Notes under the pieces: generated by a model
What the model was told of the DNA's origin: nothing
What the model saw: only the letters and a program-made list of their open reading frames with translations
The model's database searches: none
Position numbers and translations under genes: made by a program
Source of the DNA: JBQCHF01 sp051954955
GTDB taxonomy: Bacteria; Actinomycetota; Actinomycetes; Motilibacterales; Motilibacteraceae
NCBI GenBank assembly: GCA_051954955.1
Contig: JBQCHF010000193.1
Coordinates: forward strand, 1 to 26,962
Direction: 5' to 3'
DNA: 26,962 nucleotides
In this document: one piece after another, positions 15,655-21,909 of the stretch
Layout of the letters: each line of letters opens with the position of its first letter
How positions within the stretch are numbered: position 1 is the stretch's first letter

Positions 15655-15849
15655 ATGCCGAAGATGAAGACCCACAGCGGCGCGAAGAAGCGCTTCAAGC
15701 TCAGCGGCGCCGGCAAGGTCGTCCGCCAGCGCGCCAACCACGTCCACAAGTTCGAGGAGAAGACCTCGAGGCACAGCCGCCGGCTGGCCGTCGACGTCGT
15801 CGTCGCTCCCGCGGACGCGAAGAAGATCAAGAAGCTGCTCGCGAAGTAG
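15655..15849 (+). CDS. rpmI: 50S ribosomal protein L35
   Basis: A 64-residue basic protein of the usual L35 length. It begins MPKMKTHSGAKKRFKLSGAGKVVRQRANHVHKFEEKTSRHSRRL, the diagnostic L35 pattern of a short lysine/arginine-rich protein of the large subunit. RBS GAGGAG is 11 nt upstream of the ATG. It lies between infC and rplT, the conserved bacterial order. Confidence 0.97.
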   Translation: MPKMKTHSGAKKRFKLSGAGKVVRQRANHVHKFEEKTSRHSRRLAVDVVVAPADAKKIKKLLAK

Positions 15850-15882
15850 TCCGCGACCCATACCTGAAATCGGAGCACTCCA

Positions 15883-16263
15883 GTGGCACGCGTCAAGAGC
15901 GCCGTCAACGCGCAGAAGAAGCGCCGCACCACCCTCGAGCGGGCCAGCGGCTACCGCGGTCAGCGGTCCCGCCTCTACCGGAAGGCGAAGGAGCAGGTCA
16001 CCCACTCCCTCGTCTACGCCTACCGCGACCGCAAGCAGCGCAAGGGCGACTTCCGGCAGTTGTGGATCCAGCGGATCAACGCTGCGGCCCGGCAGAACGG
16101 CCTGACCTACAACCGGTTCATCCAGGGGCTCAAGGCCGCTGGTGTCGAGGTCGATCGCCGCATGCTCGCCGAGCTCGCGGTCAACGACGCGGCGGCGTTC
16201 GCCGGCCTGGTCGAGGTCGCCAAGGCGGCCCTGCCGGCCGACCGCAACGCCCCGGCCGCCTGA
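15883..16263 (+). CDS. rplT: 50S ribosomal protein L20
   Basis: A 126-residue protein starting at GTG 15883 with GGAG (15872-15875) upstream. The N-terminal basic extension MARVKSAVNAQKKRRTTLERASGYRGQRSRLYRKAKEQV and the globular part YAYRDRKQRKGDFRQLWIQRINAAARQNGLTYNRFIQGL are diagnostic for L20, which binds 23S rRNA early in assembly. In several bacteria L20 also represses the infC-rpmI-rplT operon. The gap from rpmI is 33 bp. Confidence 0.97.
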   Translation: MARVKSAVNAQKKRRTTLERASGYRGQRSRLYRKAKEQVTHSLVYAYRDRKQRKGDFRQLWIQRINAAARQNGLTYNRFIQGLKAAGVEVDRRMLAELAVNDAAAFAGLVEVAKAALPADRNAPAA

Positions 16264-16301
16264 CCCGGTCGCGTCGACAGCAGAACAGCAGCACCTGACG
16301 C

Positions 16302-17144
16302 ATGGCGAGCCCCGAGCTGACCTCCTCCCGCGCCCCGCGGGTGGCGGCGGCTCGGCGGCTCGCCAAGCGTGCTTTCCGTGCCCAGGACCGGAAGTTCCTC
16401 GCCGAGGGGCCGCAGGCGGTCCGTGAGGCTCTCGCCGTCCCGCCGGGCACCAAGGGTGCCGCGCTCGAGGTGTTCGTCACCGCCGAGGCGGCCGCCCGCC
16501 ATGCCGACCTGGTCCACACGGCCGAGGCCGCCGGGCTGCCCGTCCACCGGGCCAGCGGCGAGGTGATGGCGGCCATCGCGCAGACGGTCACCCCGCAGGG
16601 CATCGTCGCGGTCTGCTCGCTGCTGGACCGCGACCTCGACGACGTGCTGGCCACCCGCCCGCGCCTGGTCGCCGTGCTCGCCCACGTCCGCGATCCCGGC
16701 AACGCCGGCACGGTCATCCGCAGCGCCGACGCCGCCGGCGCCGAAGCGGTGGTGCTCACCGACGCCAGCGTCGACGTCTACAACGGCAAGTGCGTCCGGG
16801 CCACCGCCGGGTCGCTGTTCCACGTCCCCGTCGTGACCGGCGTGCCGCTGGCCCGGGCCGTCGACGCCCTGCGCGCGGCCGGCCTGTCGGTCCTGGCGGC
16901 CGACGGCGCGGGGGAGTCCGACCTCGACGCCGTCCTCGACGCCGGCCGGCTGGCCGCCCCCACCGCCTGGGTCTTCGGCAACGAGGCCTGGGGCCTGCCG
17001 CCGGAGGACCGGGAGCTCGCCGACGACGTCGTGCGGGTGCCCATCCACGGCAGCGCCGAGAGCCTGAACCTGGCCACCGCCGCCGCGGTCTGCCTCTACG
17101 CCTCCGCCCGCGCCCAGCGGGCGCCCGGCGGCTGCCGCCGCTGA
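16302..17144 (+). CDS. SpoU/TrmH-family RNA 2'-O-methyltransferase
   Basis: A 280-residue SPOUT methyltransferase. The N-terminal substrate-binding part covers residues 15-110. The three SpoU motifs follow: DPGNAGTVIRSADAAGA (131-147, Arg140 the expected key residue), VFGNEAWGLPPE (224-235) and VPIHGSAESLNLATAAAV (247-264). Likely methylates ribose 2'-OH in rRNA; this position after rplT is common in actinobacteria. No clear RBS lies before the ATG. The stop codon TGA (17142-17144) lies inside the first unit of an 8-bp tandem array, so the C-terminal end may have been reshaped by it. The target nucleotide cannot be told from sequence. Confidence 0.92.
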   Translation: MASPELTSSRAPRVAAARRLAKRAFRAQDRKFLAEGPQAVREALAVPPGTKGAALEVFVTAEAAARHADLVHTAEAAGLPVHRASGEVMAAIAQTVTPQGIVAVCSLLDRDLDDVLATRPRLVAVLAHVRDPGNAGTVIRSADAAGAEAVVLTDASVDVYNGKCVRATAGSLFHVPVVTGVPLARAVDALRAAGLSVLAADGAGESDLDAVLDAGRLAAPTAWVFGNEAWGLPPEDRELADDVVRVPIHGSAESLNLATAAAVCLYASARAQRAPGGCRR

Positions 17145-17204
17145 CCGGCTGACCGGCTGACCAGCTGACCGGCCGACCGGCTGACCGGCTGACCGGCTGA
17201 CCAG
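17141..17204 (+). repeat. Array of eight 8-bp units (CTGACCGG) at the end of the methyltransferase gene
   Basis: Eight consecutive units: CTGACCGG five times, CTGACCAG twice and CCGACCGG once. The first unit contains the methyltransferase stop codon. Because 8 is not a multiple of 3, the TGA of successive units falls in all three plus-strand frames. Confidence 0.95.
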
Positions 17205-17248
17205 CTCCGTCCTCCTCGAGCTCGGCAGAAGGCGAGCGAGGAACCTGT

Positions 17249-17278
17249 GCAAAGAGACCCTTGCAAAGGGTTCTTTGC
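17249..17278. promoter_or_regulatory. Large palindrome upstream of the ArsR-like gene, likely operator
   Basis: GCAAAGA(G)ACCCTT, centre GCA, then AAGGGTTCTTTGC: 13-bp arms with a single bulged base. It ends 17 nt before the first ATG of the regulator. It is AT-richer than its surroundings, as expected for an operator or promoter. The best reading is an autoregulatory site for the adjacent regulator. Confidence 0.65.
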
Positions 17279-17292
17279 GAGAGCAGGATCGG

Positions 17293-17328
17293 TCCATGCC
17301 GTCCATGCCGTCCATGCCGTCCATGCCT
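17293..17328 (+). repeat. Four 9-bp repeats carrying four in-frame ATG codons
   Basis: TCCATGCCG occurs three times plus TCCATGCCT. Each unit offers an in-frame ATG (17296, 17305, 17314, 17323), giving the N-terminus MPSMPSMPSMPEP. Copy changes keep frame. Confidence 0.95.
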
Positions 17329-17955
17329 GAGCCCGCGCACAACCCCGACGAGCTCTCCCTCCAGCCGGCCCAGCTCAAGGGCATCGCCCACCCGCTACGG
17401 GTGCGGCTGCTCGGGCTGCTGCGGGTGGACGGGCCGTCCACCGCGACGCGGCTGGCCGAGCGGGTGGGGGAGTCCAGCGGCTCCACCAGCTACCACCTGC
17501 GTCAGCTGGCTGCCTACGGCTTCATCACCCCGTGCGACCCGCCCCAGGGCGAGCCGCGCGGGGCGGGCTCGGGGCGGGAGAGGTGGTGGCGGGCCGCGCA
17601 CCGGTCCACCCGGTTCGCGGCACCGGAGCGGGCACCGGGCGAGGAGCTCGGCGAGGCGGACGTGCTGGCCGAGGAGTACCTGCGCAGCGTCGCGACGGTC
17701 TACCACGGCCAGGTGCTCGACTGGCTGTCGGCGTCGGCGGACCTGCCGGCGGCATGGCACGACGCCGGCGCGCTCAGCGACATCACGCTCCGGCTCACCC
17801 GCGAGCAGTGCGACCGGCTGCGCCGGCAGCTGAGCGAGCTCGTCACCTCCTACGACCGCGAGCACCCGGCCGACGCGCCGGACGAGCGTGCCAACAGCGA
17901 GCGGGTGGTCGTCCAGTGGCAGGTGCTGCCGTTCCCGCGCGGCGGGCAGCGGTGA
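17296..17955 (+). CDS. ArsR-like winged-helix transcriptional regulator
   Basis: A 219-residue helix-turn-helix protein (HTH_20/ArsR-like). After the repetitive MPS N-terminus comes a winged helix: QLKGIAHPLRVRLLGLLRVDGPSTATRLAERVGESSGSTSYHLRQLAAYGFI (about 24-75). The rest is a helical Arg/Glu-rich region (to residue 219) that could sense a ligand or dimerise. No obvious metal-binding cysteines are seen. The ATG at 17296 is preceded by a weak GAGAGCAGGA; any of four ATGs could be used. Its TGA overlaps the GTG of the MFS gene, so the pair is coupled, the usual layout of a repressor with the exporter it controls. Confidence 0.88.
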   Translation: MPSMPSMPSMPEPAHNPDELSLQPAQLKGIAHPLRVRLLGLLRVDGPSTATRLAERVGESSGSTSYHLRQLAAYGFITPCDPPQGEPRGAGSGRERWWRAAHRSTRFAAPERAPGEELGEADVLAEEYLRSVATVYHGQVLDWLSASADLPAAWHDAGALSDITLRLTREQCDRLRRQLSELVTSYDREHPADAPDERANSERVVVQWQVLPFPRGGQR

Positions 17956-19298
17956 GCCGGCGCCGGGGCCTGGTCGGCCTCTTCGTCGCCCAGGCCGTCT
18001 CCGCCACCGGCACCCGGATGTCCCTGCTGGCGCTGCCGGTCTTCGTCTTCCTCACCACCGGCAGCGCCGTGCGCACCGGGCTGGTCGGCTTCGCCGAGAT
18101 GCTGCCCTACGTCCTGCTCAAGCTGTTCGGCGGACCGCTGGTGGACCGCCTCGGAGCGTGGCGCGCCAGCGTCGGCAGCGACCTGGCCGCCGCGGTCGTC
18201 GTCGGCACGGTCCCGCTGCTGCACGCGCTGCACGCGCTGTCGTTCCCGGTCCTGCTCGCGCTCGTGGCGCTGGCCGGCGCGCTGCGCGCCCCGGGCGACG
18301 GCGCGAAGTCGGTGCTGCTGCCGGCCGTGGTGGCTCGCGCCGCCGTCCCGATGGAGCGGGCGGTGGGGTTGAGCGACGGGGTGAGCCGGCTGGCCACGAT
18401 GCTCGGCGCCCCGCTCGGCGGCGCCCTGGTGGGAGTGCTCGGCGCCCCCTGGGTGCTGGTCGTCGACGCCGCCTCCTTCGCGGTCGGCGCGGTGGTCGTG
18501 GGCTGCCTGGTGGAATCTGCGGTGGTCGTGCCCGACGCTGCGGCGGCGAGGACCGGCCGCGGCCTGCGGGCCTACGTCGAGCAGATGCGCGAGGGCTTCG
18601 CGTTCCTGCGTGGCCAGCCGTTCCTCCGCGCGGCGGCCGGGATGGTCGCGGTCACCAACCTGCTCGACGCCGCGGTCACCGCCGTGCTCCTGCCGGTCTG
18701 GGCGCTGGACCGCTACGGCCCCCAGCACGGGCCGGCGGCGCTGGGGCTGGTCATGGCGGTCTTCGGCGCCGGCGCGGTGGCCGGGACCGCGGTCATGGCC
18801 GCGATCGGCCACCGGCTGCCGCGGCGGCTGACCTACGCCACGGCGTTCCTCATCGGTGGTGCACCCAAGATCCTGGTGCTGGCCCTGCCCGTGCCGCTGG
18901 TGGTCGTGGTGGCGGTCAGCGCCGTGTGCGGGCTGGCCGGCGGGGCGATCAACCCGCTGCTGGCCGCGGCCGAGTACGAGCGCATCCCCGCCGCGCTCCA
19001 GGCCCGCGTGCTCGGAGCGGTGGGCGGCCTGGCCTGGGCGGGGATACCCCTCGGTGGCCTGCTCGGTGGCTGGACGGTGGGCGGGCTGGGCCTGCCGATC
19101 GCGGCCGTCGTCGTCGGCGGGCTCTACCTCGCCGCCACCCTCGACCCGTTCGTCCGCCCGGCCTGGCGGGACATGGAGCGGCGCCCGCCGGAGGTGGACC
19201 TCGACCCGGACATCGCCGTGTCAGTGCAGCCGGACCGGAACCAACTCACGGGTGCAGCGGGCATGGCGGAGAGCGCCACGAGCCGGACGCGCGGGTAG
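17952..19298 (+). CDS. Major facilitator superfamily transporter
   Basis: A 448-residue polytopic membrane protein beginning MSRRRGLVGLFVAQAVSATGTRMSLLALPVFVFLTTGSAVRTGLVGFAEMLPYVLLKLFGGPLVDRLG, typical of MFS_3-type efflux carriers, with alternating hydrophobic segments up to about residue 400. A GTG start overlaps the regulator stop (GTGA). The C-terminus beyond residue 405 is hydrophilic. It probably exports a small toxic molecule under control of the upstream ArsR-like protein; substrate unknown. The TAG stop forms part of the -10-like TAGTCT of the next gene. Confidence 0.9.
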   Translation: MSRRRGLVGLFVAQAVSATGTRMSLLALPVFVFLTTGSAVRTGLVGFAEMLPYVLLKLFGGPLVDRLGAWRASVGSDLAAAVVVGTVPLLHALHALSFPVLLALVALAGALRAPGDGAKSVLLPAVVARAAVPMERAVGLSDGVSRLATMLGAPLGGALVGVLGAPWVLVVDAASFAVGAVVVGCLVESAVVVPDAAAARTGRGLRAYVEQMREGFAFLRGQPFLRAAAGMVAVTNLLDAAVTAVLLPVWALDRYGPQHGPAALGLVMAVFGAGAVAGTAVMAAIGHRLPRRLTYATAFLIGGAPKILVLALPVPLVVVVAVSAVCGLAGGAINPLLAAAEYERIPAALQARVLGAVGGLAWAGIPLGGLLGGWTVGGLGLPIAAVVVGGLYLAATLDPFVRPAWRDMERRPPEVDLDPDIAVSVQPDRNQLTGAAGMAESATSRTRG

Positions 19299-19301
19299 TC
19301 T
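19296..19301 (+). promoter_or_regulatory. Putative leaderless -10 of the histidine kinase gene
   Basis: TAGTCT followed by 6 nt and GTG 19308. Its first three bases are the stop codon of the MFS gene. Confidence 0.6.
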
Positions 19302-19307
19302 CCCCGC

Positions 19308-20414
19308 GTGGACACGGCACCGGGCGGCGCACGGGAGGACCGTGCGCCCACGCCGGCCGACCAGGTCGACTGGGAGCAGCTGCCCGACGGCATCGTGGTC
19401 GCCGACGCCGAGGGCCTGGTCACCGTGTTCACGCGCGCGGCCGAGCGGATCACCGGCCTGCCCGCGGCCGGCGCGCTCGGCAAGCACCTCGAGGACGCCC
19501 TGCCGCTGGCCGACACCGAGGGCCGCGGGTGGTGGTCCTGCGTGAACCCGTGGGGCGGGCTGGCGACCCGCAGCGGGCACCCGGAGCGGCTGCTGCTGCT
19601 CCCCGGTGGCGGAGAGGTGCTGATCACGGCCCGCTTCGTGCGCGCCGGTCCGGGGCGGCCGGTCCAGCGGGTCGTCGTGGCCCTGCGCGGCACCCGGGCC
19701 CGCCAGCGCGAGGAGCTCAGCCGGGCAGAGCTGGTCAGCACCGTCGCGCACGAGCTGCGCTCGCCACTCACCAGCGTCAAGGGCTTCACCGCCACCTTGC
19801 TGGCCAAGTGGGAGCGGTTCAACGACGAGCAGAAGCGGCTCATGCTCGAGACCGTCGACGCCGACGCCGACCGCGTCACCCGCCTGATCACCGAGCTGCT
19901 CGACATCGCCCGGATCGACTCCGGGCGGCTCACCGTCCGGCGTCAGCCTGTCGACCTCGGCGACGCCGTCGAGCGGCACGTGGAGGGCCTGGTGGCCAGC
20001 GGCGAGCGGCGCGAGCGGTTCGTCGTCGACCTCCAGCACCCGCTGCCCGAGCTGTGGGCCGACGTCGACAAGCTCGACCAGGTGCTGGCCAACCTGCTGA
20101 GCAACGCGGTCAGCCACGGCGGCGGCACGGTCACCGTGCGCGTGCAGGCCGACGAGGACGACCCGGCGGCCACCCGGGTCACCGTGATGGACGAGGGCGA
20201 CGGCATCCCGGCCGAGCAGCAGGCGCGGGTGTTCACCAAGTGGTGGCGCAGCGGCAAGCGCGGCGGGACGGGCCTCGGGCTCTACATCTGCCGCGGCCTG
20301 GTCGAGGCCCACGGCGGCAGCATCACCCTCGGCGAGGCCCCCGGCGGCGGTGCGCTGTTCCGGTTCGTGCTGCCGGCGGGCGTCCCGGAGATGCCCGAGA
20401 CGATCCCTGGGTGA
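19308..20414 (+). CDS. Orphan PAS-domain sensor histidine kinase
   Basis: A 368-residue soluble kinase with no transmembrane segment. A PAS-like domain (20-125; LPDGIVVADAEGLVTVFTRAAERITGLPA) precedes the HisKA domain with H-box STVAHELRSPLTSVKGF (His148 the phosphorylation site) and an HATPase domain: N-box DQVLANLLSNAVSHG (257-271), G1 DEGDGIP (295-301), F-box VFTKWW and G2 GGTGLGLYI (319-327). No response regulator is adjacent. Cytosolic kinases in this position before pheS occur in other actinobacteria, so this gene belongs to the conserved block while the ArsR/MFS pair before it probably does not. Signal and partner unknown. Confidence 0.92.
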   Translation: MDTAPGGAREDRAPTPADQVDWEQLPDGIVVADAEGLVTVFTRAAERITGLPAAGALGKHLEDALPLADTEGRGWWSCVNPWGGLATRSGHPERLLLLPGGGEVLITARFVRAGPGRPVQRVVVALRGTRARQREELSRAELVSTVAHELRSPLTSVKGFTATLLAKWERFNDEQKRLMLETVDADADRVTRLITELLDIARIDSGRLTVRRQPVDLGDAVERHVEGLVASGERRERFVVDLQHPLPELWADVDKLDQVLANLLSNAVSHGGGTVTVRVQADEDDPAATRVTVMDEGDGIPAEQQARVFTKWWRSGKRGGTGLGLYICRGLVEAHGGSITLGEAPGGGALFRFVLPAGVPEMPETIPG

Positions 20415-20549
20415 GGGCGGGGGCCCGGATGAGCTGCGGATCCTCGTCGACCGGCGCGGCGTGACGGCACCCGGTCAACGGCGCTGGCGACGGGGGAGCC
20501 GGGTGGGTGGGGACGTGCGGTGCCCGGCGGCTGCGGTTGCACGTGAGGT

Positions 20550-20603
20550 CGCATGGGTGTCACACCCATACGCATCTATGCCTATGGGTGTGACACCCAT
20601 GCG
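20550..20603. repeat. 54-bp nested palindrome (two inverted 17-bp palindromes)
   Basis: ATGGGTGTCACACCCAT (20553-20569) and ATGGGTGTGACACCCAT (20584-20600) are each palindromic around one central base, and are reverse complements of each other. The whole forms 26-bp arms around a central CT, with one mismatched pair. Confidence 0.95.
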
Positions 20604-20710
20604 TCCGGGGGCGCCCCGCACCTGCCCGCGAGAGCCGACCGCCCGCCTGCTGCCGCCGTGAAAAGCGCCCTTCCCCACGTCGGGAGCGGCACCGCGAGGC
20701 CCCACCGAGA

Positions 20711-20752
20711 CGTCCGAAGGATCGCGACCTACAGGTATCGATCCTTCGGACG
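20711..20752. repeat. 42-bp inverted repeat upstream of pheS
   Basis: CGTCCGAAGGATCG (20711-20724) and CGATCCTTCGGACG (20739-20752) are perfect 14-bp arms. The 14-bp centre contains a second small palindrome, ACCT-AC-AGGT (20727-20736). It ends 35 bp before the pheS -10 element. Confidence 0.92.
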
Positions 20753-20787
20753 CAACGGCGGCGGCGAGCAGCTCGCACGCCCCTCAC

Positions 20788-20793
20788 TAGACT
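20788..20793 (+). promoter_or_regulatory. Putative leaderless -10 of pheS
   Basis: TAGACT followed by 6 nt and GTG 20800. No Shine-Dalgarno is present. Confidence 0.65.
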
Positions 20794-20799
20794 CGCCGC

Positions 20800-21909
20800 G
20801 TGTCCGCCCCCAACTCCAACTTCGACCCGGTCGAGGTCACGCCGCTGCACGCCGACGAGGTCGAGCGCGCCCGTGACGCCGCGCTCGCGGCCATCGCCGC
20901 GGCGCCCGACCTCGACGCGCTCAAGGCCGTCCGACTCGAGCACGCCGGCGACCGCAGCCAGCTGGCCCTGGCCAACCGCGAGATCGGCGCGCTGCCCCCG
21001 GCCGCCAAGGCCGAGGCCGGCAAGCGCGTCGGCCAGGCCCGCGCCGCGGTCAAGCAGGCGCTGGAGGCGCGGCAGGCCGAGCTCGAGGCCGAGCGCGACG
21101 CCCGGGTGCTGGTGGAGGAGGCGGTCGACGTCACCCTGCCGTGGGACCGCGCCCCGCGCGGCGCCCGCCACCCGCTCACCACCGTGCAGGACCTGGTCGC
21201 CGACGTCTTCGTGGCCATGGGCTGGGAGGTCGCCGAAGGCCCCGAGCTCGAGACCGAGTGGTTCAACTTCGACGCCCTCAACCTCGGCCCGGACCACCCC
21301 GCGCGCACCATGCAGGACACGTTCTTCGTCGAGTCGCCCGAGGCGCACCTGGTGCTGCGCACCCACACCTCGCCGGTGCAGGCGCGCACCATGCTCACCC
21401 GCACCCCGCCCATCTACGTCGTCTGCCCGGGCCGCACGTTCCGCACCGACGAGCTCGACGCCACCCACACCCCGGTGTTCAGCCAGGTCGAGGGCCTCGC
21501 GGTGGACGAGGGCCTCACCATGGCCGACCTCAAGGGCACGCTGGACCACTTCGCCTCGAGCATGTTCGGCGAGGGCATCGTCACCCGGCTGCGCCCGTCC
21601 TACTTCCCGTTCACCGAGCCCTCGGCCGAGGTCGACCTCGAGTGCTTCGTCTGCCGCGGCGCCTCGGTGGGCGACCCGGCCAACCCGTGCCGCACCTGCT
21701 CCTCCGAGGGCTGGATCGAGTGGGGCGGCTGCGGCATGGTCAACCCTCGCGTGCTGGTCGCCTGTGGCATCGACCCGCAGCGCTACCGCGGCTTCGCGTT
21801 CGGCATGGGCCTCGAGCGCACCCTGATGTTCCGCCACGGCGTGCAGGACATGCGCGACATGGTCGAGGGCGACGTCCGCTTCGCCCTGCCGTTCGGGATG
21901 GAGATCTGA
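20800..21909 (+). CDS. pheS: Phenylalanyl-tRNA synthetase alpha subunit
   Basis: A 369-residue class II synthetase subunit that activates phenylalanine and forms an alpha2-beta2 enzyme with PheT. The N-terminal coiled coil (15-105) is rich in Ala/Glu/Arg. The catalytic core contains HPLTTVQDLVADVFVAMGWEVAEGPELETEWFNFDALN (124-161), motif 2 FRTDELDATHTPVFSQVEGL (214-233) and motif 3 GFAFGMGLERTLMF (331-344). A cysteine-rich insert, Cys282-x2-Cys285 and Cys297-x2-Cys300, could bind zinc. The GTG at 20800 is supported by the TAGACT element. The TGA overlaps the pheT ATG. Confidence 0.97.
   Translation: MSAPNSNFDPVEVTPLHADEVERARDAALAAIAAAPDLDALKAVRLEHAGDRSQLALANREIGALPPAAKAEAGKRVGQARAAVKQALEARQAELEAERDARVLVEEAVDVTLPWDRAPRGARHPLTTVQDLVADVFVAMGWEVAEGPELETEWFNFDALNLGPDHPARTMQDTFFVESPEAHLVLRTHTSPVQARTMLTRTPPIYVVCPGRTFRTDELDATHTPVFSQVEGLAVDEGLTMADLKGTLDHFASSMFGEGIVTRLRPSYFPFTEPSAEVDLECFVCRGASVGDPANPCRTCSSEGWIEWGGCGMVNPRVLVACGIDPQRYRGFAFGMGLERTLMFRHGVQDMRDMVEGDVRFALPFGMEI

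Larger units (their letters stand above)
20415..20799. other. 385-bp intergenic region upstream of pheS with two long inverted repeats
   Basis: There is no gene. It contains the nested palindrome 20550-20603, the inverted repeat 20711-20752, a weak hairpin CGTG..AAG/CTT..CACG (20657-20679), and the pheS leaderless -10 at 20788. The first 130 bp after the kinase stop hold nothing that I recognise. Confidence 0.7.

Noticed and set aside
17141..17204. Short repeats resembling a CRISPR array
   Set aside because: Units are 8 bp and directly adjacent, with no spacers and no cas genes.
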